From assembly GCA_945865815.1 (NCBI GenBank), contig CAMBFR010000013.1, positions 1-55,455 of the forward strand: a stretch of 55,455 nt of DNA. Reading direction: 5' to 3'. The position numbers were made by a program, and so were the translations under genes. The DNA is from Candidatus Sulfopaludibacter sp. SbA3 (GTDB lineage: Bacteria > Acidobacteriota > Terriglobia > 20CM-2-55-15). The notes under the pieces are model-generated. The model was not told the DNA's origin and searched no databases. It saw nothing but the letters and a program-made list of their open reading frames with translations. This document shows, piece by piece, positions 1-9,863 of the stretch (position 1 is the first letter of the stretch; each line of letters starts with the position of its first letter).

Positions 1-43
1 AGTGAACAATGACAAAGCACCGAAAAATTTGTCATTGTTCACT
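1..43. repeat. Perfect inverted repeat, terminator-like hairpin
   Basis: Positions 1-16 (agtgaacaatgacaaa) are the exact reverse complement of 28-43, with an 11-nt A-rich loop, giving a 16-bp stem. The sequence after it (to about 60) repeats parts of the right arm (gttcacttgtcatttgtcac). It lies upstream of the first gene at the window edge and may end a transcript coming from outside the window. Its A/T-rich repetitive style resembles the palindrome at 50941-51044. Confidence 0.6.
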
Positions 44-109
44 GTTCACTTGTCATTTGTCACATAGAGGACCCCCGCGCCGCCCATAGGTGGAGCGAAC
101 AGAAGCACA

Positions 110-622
110 ATGAAGGAGCCTTCGTTAAAAAGCTTTGTCTCTTCCATCCTGCGAAACCTTGTCGACGGGATTCGAGGGAACAGGCTTGCCGCGGCGCTGT
201 CTCTGGTTGCGTTTCTGGCCGTTGCCACGTTTGCGCTGAGTAGTCAGTACGACGAACGGCCCCGGTATCGTGAAGTGATCCTGCCGGACATCGAGGCTGC
301 CGAAAACCGGTTCTTCAAAACGCTTGAGGCCGCGGAGACCGCACCAAACGAAACATGGCGCCTCCACTACTTCCTGATCGCCCATCAGGAGGCGAGACAA
401 GTGCTGAGAGTCGTAAGACGGCGCCAGCCGAGGACTCGCGATGGCATTCAGGCTCATAGCGAGTTGATCCGCTATTACGATCTCGTAACCGAAGCGATGG
501 CTATCATCAGAACCGAGATGAGTGTCGACGAAAAGCTGGACTATCTCAACGAGTGGAAATCTCAGCAGGAGCAGCTCCTGCGGATTCGAGAGAACTGGGC
601 AGCGTGGGTGACGCTTCGTTAG
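110..622 (+). CDS. Small single-pass membrane protein, unknown function
   Basis: A 170-residue protein with a basic N-terminus and one clear hydrophobic segment at about residues 28-46 (LAAALSLVAFLAVATFALSS). It is followed by a charged, helix-rich tail of about 120 residues with many Arg and Glu residues, so it is probably anchored in the inner membrane with the tail in the periplasm. No family is recognised. It ends 13 bp before the DUF1624 gene on the same strand, so the two are probably co-transcribed. The start at 110 is the first ATG with plausible codon use, but its ribosome site is weak. Function is unknown. Confidence 0.6.
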   Translation: MKEPSLKSFVSSILRNLVDGIRGNRLAAALSLVAFLAVATFALSSQYDERPRYREVILPDIEAAENRFFKTLEAAETAPNETWRLHYFLIAHQEARQVLRVVRRRQPRTRDGIQAHSELIRYYDLVTEAMAIIRTEMSVDEKLDYLNEWKSQQEQLLRIRENWAAWVTLR

Positions 623-635
623 AAGGGTTGAGTCT

Positions 636-1886
636 ATGAGCAGCATCTCTCTCTCCATCTCACCAGCGGCCTCGGCGAAGTCCGCGGCTTCCCTTACCAC
701 TGCCGACAAGCGCCCTTATCGCCTCAGCTCGATTGACATGATACGCGGACTGGTCATCGTCATCATGGCGATCGACCACGTGAGGGACAACTTCTTCTTT
801 GGCGCACTGCAGGATCCGGCTACCGACCCCAACGTTACGTCCGCAGTATTTGCAACTCGATGGATCACGCACTTCTGCGCTCCCGTGTTCGTACTGCTTG
901 CCGGCACGAGCGCGGGTCTGATGGCAACCAGGAAGAGCGGGAGAGAACTTGGACGATTCCTCTTTATCCGGGGGACGTGGCTGATTTTCGTCGAGATGGT
1001 CCTCATCTCGACAGCCATATCGTTCGCCCCACGAGGCATTCCGGAAATCGGCGGACAGGTGCTCATCGTGATGCAGGTGATCTGGGCGATTGGCGCGAGC
1101 ATGATCGCACTCTCGCTCCTGCAGTGGATGGGCCGCCGAACCTGTCTTGTTCTCGGCCTCGCGATTGTCGCCGGTCACAACCTGCTCGACGGCTTCTGGC
1201 CGGCGGCCAGCCTGCTCGATGAACAGTGGCCGCTCTGGGTTTCGCTGCAGGCCCAGATGGCGATCCGTGCCGGTCCATTCCTGTTTCTCTTCGCCTATCC
1301 GCTAGCCGCATGGATCGGCGTCATGTTGCTCGGGTTCGGCGCTTCCGAAGTGTTTGCATGGCCGCATGAGCGGCGGAACCGGATACTGCTTCGCGCAGGA
1401 TTCGCTATGACCGCGGCATTTCTCCTGCTTCGCGCCTTCGACGGTTATGGCGATCCCAATCACTGGCAGTGGCAGCAGGCGGGGCCGGAAACTACCATCA
1501 TTGATTTCTTCAATACTACCAAGTATCCGCCAAGCCTTCTGTTCTTGCTCATGACTCTCGGGCCGGCTGCGATGCTCTGTGGCGTCGCCGACAGGATCGC
1601 CGGAGTCGTGAAGGATTCGCTGGTCATGTTCGGCCGCGTCCCATTCGCCTTTTATGTGGCGCATTTCTACCTGATTCACACGCTGAGCGTGATTCTCGGG
1701 TTGCTTCAGGGTTTCAGCTTCAGCCAGATGATGACCGTGTTCCTGTTTTATCCGGCGGGATACGGCGTCGGTCTGACTGGCGTCTATGTCGCCTGGATTC
1801 TGGTAATCGCCATCCTGTATCCGTACTGCCGCTGGGTAGCAGGGGTGAAGGCCGGGCGCCGGGACTGGTGGCTCAGCTACCTCTAG
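636..1886 (+). CDS. DUF1624/heparan-alpha-glucosaminide acetyltransferase-like membrane protein
   Basis: A 416-residue polytopic membrane protein. After a soluble N-terminus of about 30 residues comes the family signature: RLSSIDMIRGLVIVIMAIDH at residues 29-48, then a long run of hydrophobic helices. The conserved opening (SIDxxRG followed by MxxDHxR) matches the DUF1624/YeiB-like acyltransferase group related to lysosomal HGSNAT. Members move acyl groups from cytoplasmic acyl-CoA to sugars or other acceptors across the membrane, but the acceptor here cannot be read from sequence. ATG start, with AGAAGGG upstream. It converges on the receptor gene at 2060 across a terminator-like palindrome. 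Confidence 0.8.
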   Translation: MSSISLSISPAASAKSAASLTTADKRPYRLSSIDMIRGLVIVIMAIDHVRDNFFFGALQDPATDPNVTSAVFATRWITHFCAPVFVLLAGTSAGLMATRKSGRELGRFLFIRGTWLIFVEMVLISTAISFAPRGIPEIGGQVLIVMQVIWAIGASMIALSLLQWMGRRTCLVLGLAIVAGHNLLDGFWPAASLLDEQWPLWVSLQAQMAIRAGPFLFLFAYPLAAWIGVMLLGFGASEVFAWPHERRNRILLRAGFAMTAAFLLLRAFDGYGDPNHWQWQQAGPETTIIDFFNTTKYPPSLLFLLMTLGPAAMLCGVADRIAGVVKDSLVMFGRVPFAFYVAHFYLIHTLSVILGLLQGFSFSQMMTVFLFYPAGYGVGLTGVYVAWILVIAILYPYCRWVAGVKAGRRDWWLSYL

Positions 1887-1992
1887 GCGATTCGTGGCTG
1901 TATGGAGGGCAATACGGAGTTATGAATCGTGCAGAGCGGGGCTGCAGTTGGCGCGATCCATCCGGCAGCTTCAGCTTCGTTTCGCGCCGCGC

Positions 1993-2046
1993 GATCGTCT
2001 ACCCTTGGGCGCGGGGCTTCAGCCCCCTGCCCACAGGTAGACGATC
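1993..2046. terminator. REP-like palindrome, probable bidirectional terminator
   Basis: Outer arms gatcgtctacc (1993-2003) and ggtagacgatc (2036-2046) are perfectly complementary. They enclose a second palindrome with the core gggcgcggggcttcagcccc (2007-2026). It sits between two convergent genes, where a two-way terminator is expected. The same core recurs at 13921-13950 and, inverted, at 28844-28871, but the arms differ. Confidence 0.7.
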
Positions 2047-2059
2047 ACCCGGACTGCTG

Positions 2060-5000
2060 CTACCAGAGCAGTTTCAATCCGAGTTGGATCTCACGCGGTC
2101 TGGTATCGGTGGCCTGATACGTTCCAAACGCCGGTGACGTCAGGATGTTCTGGAAACCCGCAAAGCTGGTGTTGTTGAACACGTTGAAAAAGTCGGCCCG
2201 GAACTGAAGGTTTACACCCTCCGCAACGGCCGTGTTTTTCAGGACGACCCAGTCGAACTGAGTCAGTCCATTCAAGCGAAGAACGTTCCTTCCAAGTGAT
2301 CCGTACTGGCCCAACAACGGCTGCACAAGCGGATAGGCGCTCGTGTTGAGGTTCCGCTGGGCAGCGGTGGAATTTACGCCGCGTGCAGCAGGCGTCGGAA
2401 TGAGCGCTGCTTCGGCGCTTCCGGCGGGTGCGAAGACCAGCTTGCTCAAGTCTCCTGCCACGTTGGCACGCACGACATTCGCTGTCGTCGTGTTTCCAGA
2501 CAACGCCGCATCCGTGATGCCCAGCCGTGTTCCGGCAAAGATGTTCGTTGGAGCGCCTGCCTGCGTCTGGAAGATGCCGTTGAGAGCCCATCCATGAAGC
2601 AATTTGCCGGCTGCACCAGTGAGTCCGCGGAAGATCTGGGGTTCCAGAATGTGATTGACGACGAGCCGATGCGGCACGTCGAATTGCGATAAACCGCGGC
2701 CCTCCCGCAGATCGAAAGGATTCTGAGAAACGTAGCTGTCGTTGACGAGCACTCCTCCAAAATCCGAGACGTCGTCGATGGACTTGGACCACGTGTATGC
2801 GGCCTGCACCTGCCATCCACGCGAAAACCGTTTATTCAATTCCGCCTCGAACGCATGAAAGGATGAACTGGCTGAGCTTTCCGCGATGGAGATGGAATTG
2901 AATCTGGGATCCAGGCGATTGCTGCTGCCTGTAGGAGCGCCCGTGGCTCCGGCAAATGCCGCCTGAAACTGGGCGAGCCGGGCAACCTCGTCCGCCTCGC
3001 TGGTGGCCGGCCCGACCAATTGCCGCGAAATCGTATTGAGCTGGCGGCTTCGAAGCAGATAGCGCCCGCCGGTTCCAACGTAGCCCACACGGACCGCTAT
3101 GTCCGGCGTGAGCTGACGATCAATTGTGAGGTTCCACTGTTGTACCTGCGGATTCTTCAAGTGAGGATCAACAGGCGATATCGAGCTGAAATTGGTCTGG
3201 GTCGAGCTGAACTTGCCGGCAGAAGCCTGGCCCTGAGCCTGTATGGGGCTCGTACCCGCCAGAACATTGGCGTAGGAATTTGCGCCTGAAAACGCGGCAG
3301 TTCCGGTCAGGTCCACTCTTTGAATAAATGGGGGCAGCGAACGCATGTTCGTGATCGGGTTCAGGAAAATAAAGTCATGCGCGATTCCGTAACCGCCGCG
3401 CACGACCCAGTTTCCGCGGCCCGGGTTCCATGCAAATCCGATTCGAGGCTGGTAATTGAAATTCGGCTCGTACGTGTTGCCACCGATCACAAAGCTGCCG
3501 AGCGGCCCGGCAGGAGCCGCGGCGATAGGGCCTGGTGTCCGGGGGTCGAGATTCGAATGAAGGTTGTTCACTTCGCTCACGCCGCCGGCGATCTCGACGC
3601 GGAAGCCGACGTTCAGAGTGAAATCCGGACTCGCCCTGAAATCATCCTGGCCGAAGAAAAATAGATTCGAGACCCGGTGGCCCCGGGCCGTTGAGCCAAA
3701 CCGCTGCTGGAAAGTCAGCGGACGTCCGGCGGCAAAATCATCCCAACTGGCGAATGTCAGGGCGCCCCGGGTAAAGCCATCCAGCAGGCTGTTCGCCTGT
3801 ATCCGATGAAAGTCCCCACCGAATTTCAAACTGTGCCGGCCCGTTACCCACGCCAGCGTATCGCTGTACTGAAAAGTGTTCTGGACCCGTCCCTGAGGCA
3901 TTCCTTCGAAGAGTCCAAAGAAAGACATGCCCGTAATCTGTATGCGGGGCAATGAACTGTCGGTTTCCGGCGTGAAGAATGGATTGACCCGGCCGAATGC
4001 AGCACGGGCTTCATTGACAAGACTCGCACCGAACACGTGAGTCCAGCCCAAATGCAAATTCTGCGGGCGGTTCGTCGAAGTCGCGCCCCAGCCGGCAAGA
4101 TTGGTGAGAAGGAACGTGTTGCCTGGAGACGAGCCCTCCCTGTCCTGAAACGAGTACCTGCCGGTCAATGTGTCGGCTCCGCCATTGAACGTGCTGTCCA
4201 GCCGTGCCGACCAGTCGGTTGATTTTTCTGAGTCGGAACCACTCTGCTCCACGCGGCCCGTCCCCGCCGCATCCACCTCGGTTGCCGCAGGTAACTTGCC
4301 GGCGGCCAGAATGGCGCGTGATGTGGGATCGGTAACCGCTCCCAGTTGCGACGAACTCGGCACGTTGGCTACGCGTGTTCCGCCTGCTCCCCGCTTTTGA
4401 AGTCCTTCGTAATGGCCAAAGAAAAACAAACGGTCGCGAAGGATCGGACCGCCTGCGGTTGCGCCAAACTGATTGCGCCGGACAATGCTGGCCTTGCCCG
4501 TCTTGTCGAACCACTCGCGGGCGTTTAGCTTGTCGTTCATCAGGAATTCGTAAACAGTGCCGTGGAAATCATTCGAGCCGCTCTTCGTTAATATCTGAAG
4601 CTGCGCGCTCGCATTCCGGCCGAATTCCGCATTGAAATTATTTGTGATGAGCTTGAACTCTTGAATTGCGTCGATGCTCAGCGTGTCGAGCCCGGCCTGA
4701 CCGGTTGTTGTCACGTCCGTGGAAACAATGTTATCGATCGTGATGTTGTTTCCTCGTCCACGGCCGCCATTGCTATTGAAACTGCCGGCGTTAAGAAACG
4801 GGTTGCCGGGCGCAATCGGAACAACGCCAGGGGAGAGTGTGGCAAGAACCAGAGGATCCTGTGTCCGGATCGGCAGCTCCTTAATTCGCTTCTCCCCGAT
4901 CGAGATCTGAATCTGGGCGTCCGCCGTGTTGATGAGCTGGACGGCCGTATCGGTTACGGTGATCTCCTGGGTCAAATTCCCGACTTCAAGTGTCAAATTC

Positions 5001-5305
5001 AGGCTTGCCCGTTCGCCGCTTTTGACCAGAAGGCGCTGCCCGGCCGGCCTGAAGCCCGGCAGCGCCGCTCGGACCTCATACGCCCCGATTGGCAGCAGCG
5101 TGGCCAGAAAGTGTCCCCGGTCATTTGTGATGAGAGACCGCTGCGCGCCAGTCTCAAGGCTTGTAATTGCAATGTTTACGCCCGGTACGAACGCGCCGCT
5201 GCCGTCTGTAACGAACCCTTCGATATCACCGGTCAATGCGGCCCACACGCTCAATGAGCACGCAAGCAAAACCACGGCCGCATCCCAGATTCTCTGCTTT
5301 GACAT
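2060..5305 (-). CDS. TonB-dependent receptor with carboxypeptidase-regulatory-like N-terminal domain
   Basis: A 1081-residue outer-membrane protein of the Oar/SusC-related type abundant in Acidobacteriota. A signal peptide (about residues 1-25) is followed by a carboxypeptidase-regulatory-like beta-sandwich (GDIEGFVTDGSGAFVPGV..., about 26-115). A plug-like region comes next (NNITIDNIVSTDV and ITNNFNAEFGRNAS), then a long beta-barrel ending in a terminal Trp (LKLLW) suited to BAM insertion. The chosen ATG at 5305 has GGAG 8 nt upstream and starts directly on the signal peptide; an upstream in-frame start at 5374 lacks these. It is a tandem paralogue of the next gene, which lies upstream on the same strand. 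The substrate is unknown and no TonB box is evident. Confidence 0.85.
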   Translation of the reverse strand: MSKQRIWDAAVVLLACSLSVWAALTGDIEGFVTDGSGAFVPGVNIAITSLETGAQRSLITNDRGHFLATLLPIGAYEVRAALPGFRPAGQRLLVKSGERASLNLTLEVGNLTQEITVTDTAVQLINTADAQIQISIGEKRIKELPIRTQDPLVLATLSPGVVPIAPGNPFLNAGSFNSNGGRGRGNNITIDNIVSTDVTTTGQAGLDTLSIDAIQEFKLITNNFNAEFGRNASAQLQILTKSGSNDFHGTVYEFLMNDKLNAREWFDKTGKASIVRRNQFGATAGGPILRDRLFFFGHYEGLQKRGAGGTRVANVPSSSQLGAVTDPTSRAILAAGKLPAATEVDAAGTGRVEQSGSDSEKSTDWSARLDSTFNGGADTLTGRYSFQDREGSSPGNTFLLTNLAGWGATSTNRPQNLHLGWTHVFGASLVNEARAAFGRVNPFFTPETDSSLPRIQITGMSFFGLFEGMPQGRVQNTFQYSDTLAWVTGRHSLKFGGDFHRIQANSLLDGFTRGALTFASWDDFAAGRPLTFQQRFGSTARGHRVSNLFFFGQDDFRASPDFTLNVGFRVEIAGGVSEVNNLHSNLDPRTPGPIAAAPAGPLGSFVIGGNTYEPNFNYQPRIGFAWNPGRGNWVVRGGYGIAHDFIFLNPITNMRSLPPFIQRVDLTGTAAFSGANSYANVLAGTSPIQAQGQASAGKFSSTQTNFSSISPVDPHLKNPQVQQWNLTIDRQLTPDIAVRVGYVGTGGRYLLRSRQLNTISRQLVGPATSEADEVARLAQFQAAFAGATGAPTGSSNRLDPRFNSISIAESSASSSFHAFEAELNKRFSRGWQVQAAYTWSKSIDDVSDFGGVLVNDSYVSQNPFDLREGRGLSQFDVPHRLVVNHILEPQIFRGLTGAAGKLLHGWALNGIFQTQAGAPTNIFAGTRLGITDAALSGNTTTANVVRANVAGDLSKLVFAPAGSAEAALIPTPAARGVNSTAAQRNLNTSAYPLVQPLLGQYGSLGRNVLRLNGLTQFDWVVLKNTAVAEGVNLQFRADFFNVFNNTSFAGFQNILTSPAFGTYQATDTRPREIQLGLKLLW

Positions 5306-5395
5306 TACTGTTCTCCGTAGAGTTAAAAACATCCATTTCAAGTGTTCGGTTTTAGAGCGTGGAGCCAGGAGCACGCCGGGGGCCAGGAATGCGGA

Positions 5396-8300
5396 CTACC
5401 AGGTAAGCTTCAGGGCCAGGCATATTTCGCGCGGCCTTGTCAGCGTCGATTGATAGGTTCCGAAGGCCGGCGACGAGAGGGTGTTCTGGAAGCCGGCGAA
5501 ACTGGTGTTATTGAAGACGTTGAAGAGTTCGGCGCGGAACTGGGCATTGACGAATTCGTTTATCGGGGTGTTCTTCAAGAGGACCCAGTCAAACTGGATC
5601 AGGGAATTGAGGCGGACAGAATTGCGTCCCATGTTGCCGTAGTGGCCGATGAGCGGCTGCACCAGAGGATAGTTGCTCGTATTCGTGTTCCGGTCGGTCG
5701 CGTTGGCGTTGATACCGCGCGCCGCGGCAGACGGAATGAGCGCCGCACCGGCGCTGCCCGCAGGCGCGAAAACCAGTTTGCTCACGTCTCCGGCCACATC
5801 TGCAAGCACCATGTTTACGCCCGCGGAATTGCCCGATAACGCAGCGTCGCTGATGCCCAGGCGCGGTCCAGCCAGGATCGTTACAGGGAAGCCCGACTGG
5901 GATTGAAAAATGCCGTTGAGCGCCCAACCGTGAAGAATTTTGCCGGCGATGCCCTGAAGATTGCGGAAGACCTGCGGTTCGAAAATATGATTTACGACCA
6001 GCCGGTGTGGAATGTCGAACTGGGACGGACCCTTGCTGTTCGCCAGATCGAAGGGATTCTGCGCCACAAAACTGTCGTTGGGGAGCGCTCCGTTGAGAAC
6101 ATCGGATCCGTCGTCAATGGACTTGGACCAGGTGTATGAGGCTTGCAGCTGCCAGCCCCGTGAGAACCGCTTATTGAGCTCGACCTCAAGACCATGAAAC
6201 GAAGAACTGGATGAACTCTCCACGACACCCACGGAATTGAACCGCGGATCCAGGCGGTTGCTGCCCCGCGCCGGAGTTCCCGACGAGGCGGCGAAAATAT
6301 TCTGAAACTCCCCCAGCCTCGCAATTTCATCGGCCGCGCCGGCAGCAGGCCGTACCAGGCTTTGAGGGATCATGTTGATCTGCCGGTTGCGGAGCAGATA
6401 ACGTCCCGCGGTGCCGACGTAGCCCACGCGCACGGCCAGATCGCCGGAAATCCGGCGTTCGAGCGTAAGGCTCCATTGTTGTACCTGTGGGCTCTTGAGC
6501 GCCGTATCGATCGGACTGATCGAACTGAAGTTGACCTGCGAGCTGTTGAACCGGCCCACAGCGGCACGGCCCTGCGCCTGAATTGCGCCTGTCCCGCCCA
6601 GGACGTTCGCATAGGAGTCGGCGCCTGTGAAGGACGCGGCGCCCGTAATGTCGATCCTCTGGATAAACGGCGGCAAGGTTCGCGAGGCGCTCGTAATCGG
6701 GTTCAGAAAAACGAAATCGTTCGTAATGCCGTATCCTCCCCGCAGCACCCATTCGCCGCGCCCGGGATTCCAGGCGAATCCAAGCCGGGGCTGATAATTG
6801 ACGATGTTTCCGTAGATCGTGGATCCGAGTACGAATGTTCCCAGCGGGCCGGTCAGCGCGCCTCCAGCCGGGCCGGCCCTGTGAACATCGAGATTCGACT
6901 GGATGTCATTGACTTCGCCAACGTCACCGGCGGCTTCCACGCGCAAGCCCAGATTCAGCGTGAAATCCGGTAAGACCTTGAAGTCGTCCTGCGCGAAAAA
7001 GAAGGCGTTCGAAACCCGGTTTCCGCGCGCTGTCGATCCGAACCGCTGCTGATAGCTCAGCGGCCTTCCGGCCGCGAAATCGGCCCAGCTCGCAAATGTG
7101 AAAATGCCGCGCGTGAACGCATCCAGAACGCTGTTCGCCTGGATTCGATGGTATTCCGCGCCGAACTTCAGATTGTGGCGCGCGCGCGTCCAGGTGAGCG
7201 TGTCGCTGTACTGAAACATGTTCTGGACGCGTCCCTGAGGCAGTCCTTCCCAAAGCCCGAAGGACGCCATGCCCGTGATCTGAATGCGAGGCAACCGATT
7301 ATCCGTCTGCGGGCTGAAGGTGGATGTGGCCCGTCCATAGGCGATGCGCGCTTCGTTTGCCACCTGCGGGTTGACGACGTGGGTCCAGCCCATGTGAAAA
7401 TTTCGTGGATCGTTGGTAACCGTTGCGCCCCAGCCGGCAAGATTGCTCCCGAGAAACGTGTTATTCACATTTCCTTCTGTGGCGCCCTGAGCCGAGAACC
7501 TTCCATGTAAAGTATCGCGTCCGCCGTTGAAGTTGTGATCGAGCCGGATCGACCAGGCATTTGATTTCGTATAGGTGGCCGCGCTTTGCGAGACGCTTCC
7601 GGCGCCAGCGGAATCAGCCTGCGCCGCCGGCAGTTTCGCGGCTGTCAGGATCGCCAGCGATGTGGGATCTGTCACTCCGGCAAGCTGCGCAGCTGTAGGC
7701 ACACTTGCTATCCGCGTCCCACCCGCTCCGCGAACCTGCAGACCCTCGTAGTGACCAAAGAAAAACAGCCTGTCCGGCAGGATCGGCCCACCGGAGGCTA
7801 TCCCGAACTGATTCCGGCGGATGATGCTGGCCTTTCCGGTCTTATCAAACCAGTCCCGCGCATTCAGTTTGTCGTTTCCCAGGAATTCGTAAATGGCGCC
7901 ATGGAATTCGTTCGAGCCGCTTTTCGTGATGATTTGAAATTGGGAACTCGCGTTTCGTCCAAATTCAGCATTGAAATTGTTGGTAATGAGCTTGAGTTCC
8001 TGGATTCCGTCGACGCTGAGCGTATTGATGCCAGCCGTGCCTGCGCTGCTGACATCGGTCGAAACAATGTTGTCAATGGTGACGTTGTTTCCGCGTCCCC
8101 GGCCGCCGTTCGCGTTAAAGGCTCCCGTGCCCAGAAAGGAATTTCCGGCCATTGCCGGAACTACACCCGGCGCAAGCCCTGCCAGCGACACCGGGTTCCT
8201 TCCTGCGAGCGGCAGACCTGTGATTCGCTTTTGATCGATGGAGACCTGAATTTGCGCGTCCGTGGTGTTTACCAGTTGAACCAGGGTTTCGGTCACGGTG

Positions 8301-8644
8301 ACCTGCTCGGTTAGATTCCCGAGGGCGAGGGTGAGGTTCAGGCTTGCCCGCTCCGCGCTCTTAACCAGAATGCGTTGCACTGCGGGCCTGAAATTGAGCC
8401 GTTCGGCGCGAACCTCATACTCCCCGGGGGGCAGCAATGTTGCGAGGAAGTGTCCGCGGTCGTCTGTGACGAGAGTCCGTTCAGCGCCGGTCTCGACGTT
8501 TCTGACCGTTATGGCGACTCCGGGGACCAGCGCGCGGCTGGAATCCGTAACGAATCCTTCAATATCCCCGGAAACGGCTGCCCCGCCGGTCAGCGACCCA
8601 GCCAGCATGAGCGCAACCGCCCACCAGATCTGTTGTATGGACAT
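5396..8644 (-). CDS. TonB-dependent receptor, tandem paralogue of 2060-5305
   Basis: A 1082-residue receptor with the same architecture as its downstream neighbour: signal peptide, regulatory beta-sandwich (GDIEGFVTDSSRALVPGV), plug (NNVTIDNIVSTDV, ITNNFNAEFGRNAS) and barrel with C-terminal Trp (LKLTW). Blocks of near identity over the full length (NGGRGRGNN, RGHFLATLLP, FHGAIYEFL versus FHGTVYEFL) show tandem duplication. ATG at 8644 and TTG at 8647 are both possible; GGAGG lies just upstream of both. The two paralogues are about 90 bp apart and may be co-transcribed. The gene is divergent from the ECF sigma gene at 8914. Ligand unknown. Confidence 0.85.
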   Translation of the reverse strand: MSIQQIWWAVALMLAGSLTGGAAVSGDIEGFVTDSSRALVPGVAITVRNVETGAERTLVTDDRGHFLATLLPPGEYEVRAERLNFRPAVQRILVKSAERASLNLTLALGNLTEQVTVTETLVQLVNTTDAQIQVSIDQKRITGLPLAGRNPVSLAGLAPGVVPAMAGNSFLGTGAFNANGGRGRGNNVTIDNIVSTDVSSAGTAGINTLSVDGIQELKLITNNFNAEFGRNASSQFQIITKSGSNEFHGAIYEFLGNDKLNARDWFDKTGKASIIRRNQFGIASGGPILPDRLFFFGHYEGLQVRGAGGTRIASVPTAAQLAGVTDPTSLAILTAAKLPAAQADSAGAGSVSQSAATYTKSNAWSIRLDHNFNGGRDTLHGRFSAQGATEGNVNNTFLGSNLAGWGATVTNDPRNFHMGWTHVVNPQVANEARIAYGRATSTFSPQTDNRLPRIQITGMASFGLWEGLPQGRVQNMFQYSDTLTWTRARHNLKFGAEYHRIQANSVLDAFTRGIFTFASWADFAAGRPLSYQQRFGSTARGNRVSNAFFFAQDDFKVLPDFTLNLGLRVEAAGDVGEVNDIQSNLDVHRAGPAGGALTGPLGTFVLGSTIYGNIVNYQPRLGFAWNPGRGEWVLRGGYGITNDFVFLNPITSASRTLPPFIQRIDITGAASFTGADSYANVLGGTGAIQAQGRAAVGRFNSSQVNFSSISPIDTALKSPQVQQWSLTLERRISGDLAVRVGYVGTAGRYLLRNRQINMIPQSLVRPAAGAADEIARLGEFQNIFAASSGTPARGSNRLDPRFNSVGVVESSSSSSFHGLEVELNKRFSRGWQLQASYTWSKSIDDGSDVLNGALPNDSFVAQNPFDLANSKGPSQFDIPHRLVVNHIFEPQVFRNLQGIAGKILHGWALNGIFQSQSGFPVTILAGPRLGISDAALSGNSAGVNMVLADVAGDVSKLVFAPAGSAGAALIPSAAARGINANATDRNTNTSNYPLVQPLIGHYGNMGRNSVRLNSLIQFDWVLLKNTPINEFVNAQFRAELFNVFNNTSFAGFQNTLSSPAFGTYQSTLTRPREICLALKLTW

Positions 8645-8688
8645 CAAACCAATACCTCCATGGGACTGAGGGCCTGCGAAACCGGAGG

Positions 8689-8731
8689 AGCGGCTGCAAA
8701 TGCAAAGCCCGATAGGGCGCAGTCATCAAAA
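8689..8731 (+). repeat. Dispersed single copy of the 47-bp repeat
   Basis: The segment from agcggctgcaaatgcaaag to cagtcatcaaaa matches the unit tandemly repeated at 47724-47876, with a few substitutions and a one-base insertion. It keeps the inner hairpin gcccgatagggc. It lies in the 269-bp divergent intergenic region between a receptor gene and an ECF sigma gene, so it may overlap one of their promoters. Confidence 0.7.
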
Positions 8732-8913
8732 ACAAACGGGTGGGTGTCGCGGCTGCATCCTGCCGGGTTCGGAACCCCGAGGGCTCCAGAGAAAATCATG
8801 CTAGAGTCGGACCCAGACTAGGCCGAACATCGTCTAACTGCAACGGCTATTCGTTTTAGGCCGGCGATTTTCCGAGTTTTTCCTACTATTTTTCTCAGTG
8901 TAGATGCCACTTT

Positions 8914-9522
8914 ATGGCGAGTGACGACGTGCCGTTGGTTGTGGAGACCTCCGGATCTGTAACCCCCATTAAACGTTCGGCGTACACCAATGTGGATGTC
9001 GATCGCGAACTCATCGTACGCGCCCAGGGAGGAGACAGTTCGGCCCAGGCCGCCATCGTCGAGCAATTCTCTCCGATGGTTTTCCGCCTGATCGGCCGCT
9101 TTTTTCGAGTTCGTGAAGATGTGGAAGATATTGCGCAGGATGTGTTCATTAAGCTCCTTACCCGGTTCGATCAGGTTCGGCCCGATGATAACTTCCCGGG
9201 TTGGCTGGCCAGGGTTACGGTAAACACTTGCTATGACGAATTGCGGCGGACGCAGCGCCGCCGGACCGCGATGGAGACATACGGTCCTGAATTGAGCAAA
9301 GATCGTTCGTCGGCTTCTCCTGAGGCCGATTCGTTTGACCGGCTTCGCGCGGGGCTTCAGGCCCTCGATCCCAAGTTGAGGATCCCGCTGGTCCTGAAAG
9401 AAGTGGAAGAGATGTCCGTAGAGGAAATTTCACGGACCATGGCACTGACCCAGACGAACATCAAGGTCAGGCTGTTCCGCGCCAGAAAGAAACTGGCGAA
9501 GTTTCTGGGTGAAAAAGAATGA
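8914..9522 (+). CDS. ECF-type RNA polymerase sigma factor
   Basis: A 202-residue sigma-70 family protein of the extracytoplasmic-function type. Region 2 is at about residues 30-100: DRELIVRAQGGD, then VEDIAQDVFIKLLTRFDQ, which is the DAEDIxQExF-like core-binding helix, and the W of FPGWLARVTVN. Region 4 is at about 145-200, with the helix-turn-helix MSVEEISRTMALTQTNIKVR and the typical end LFRARKKL. There is no region 1 or 3. The stop overlaps the next start as ATGA, so it is translationally coupled to a membrane protein that probably restrains it. It heads a five-gene operon running to 13891. The first about 28 residues are an extension before region 2, and the start has no strong ribosome site. 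Confidence 0.9.
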   Translation: MASDDVPLVVETSGSVTPIKRSAYTNVDVDRELIVRAQGGDSSAQAAIVEQFSPMVFRLIGRFFRVREDVEDIAQDVFIKLLTRFDQVRPDDNFPGWLARVTVNTCYDELRRTQRRRTAMETYGPELSKDRSSASPEADSFDRLRAGLQALDPKLRIPLVLKEVEEMSVEEISRTMALTQTNIKVRLFRARKKLAKFLGEKE

Positions 9523-9863
9523 AAAAAATAGAAGAGTTTTTCCGTCAGGAGAGACAGAGGGTGTTTCTGCCCGATGCCTATTTCGTGCAGCGCGTCATGG
9601 CAAGGCTCAGCCGGAAAGCCGAAGACGTTGGGGTCTGGGATATGGTTCGGAAGCCCAGCCGATCGGTGCTGGTGCTGGCAGTAGCGATGCTGCTCTGCTT
9701 TTTTGCGCTGGACGTGTTTATTCCTGTGATGCCGCAGCTGGGACCTGTGGACATGACTCTTGAATCGGAGCAGGGACCGGTTGAAACCCGGGTGCTCAGT
9801 GGCACCGAGGACGATGGCCAGGAATTCATTCAGGAATTGATCGCGATGGAGGGAGAACAATGA
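9519..9863 (+). CDS. Single-TM protein, candidate anti-sigma factor
   Basis: A 114-residue protein with a cytoplasmic helix-rich segment (1-48), a TM helix at about 49-72 (SVLVLAVAMLLCFFALDVFI) and a short acidic periplasmic tail. It overlaps the sigma gene by four bases (ATGA) and the next gene likewise. Position and topology fit an anti-sigma factor, but it has no zinc-finger HxxxCxxC motif, so the call rests on context. The tail contains ETRVLSG at residues 89-95, and the same heptapeptide stands just outside the TM segment of the next protein. Confidence 0.55.
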   Translation: MKKIEEFFRQERQRVFLPDAYFVQRVMARLSRKAEDVGVWDMVRKPSRSVLVLAVAMLLCFFALDVFIPVMPQLGPVDMTLESEQGPVETRVLSGTEDDGQEFIQELIAMEGEQ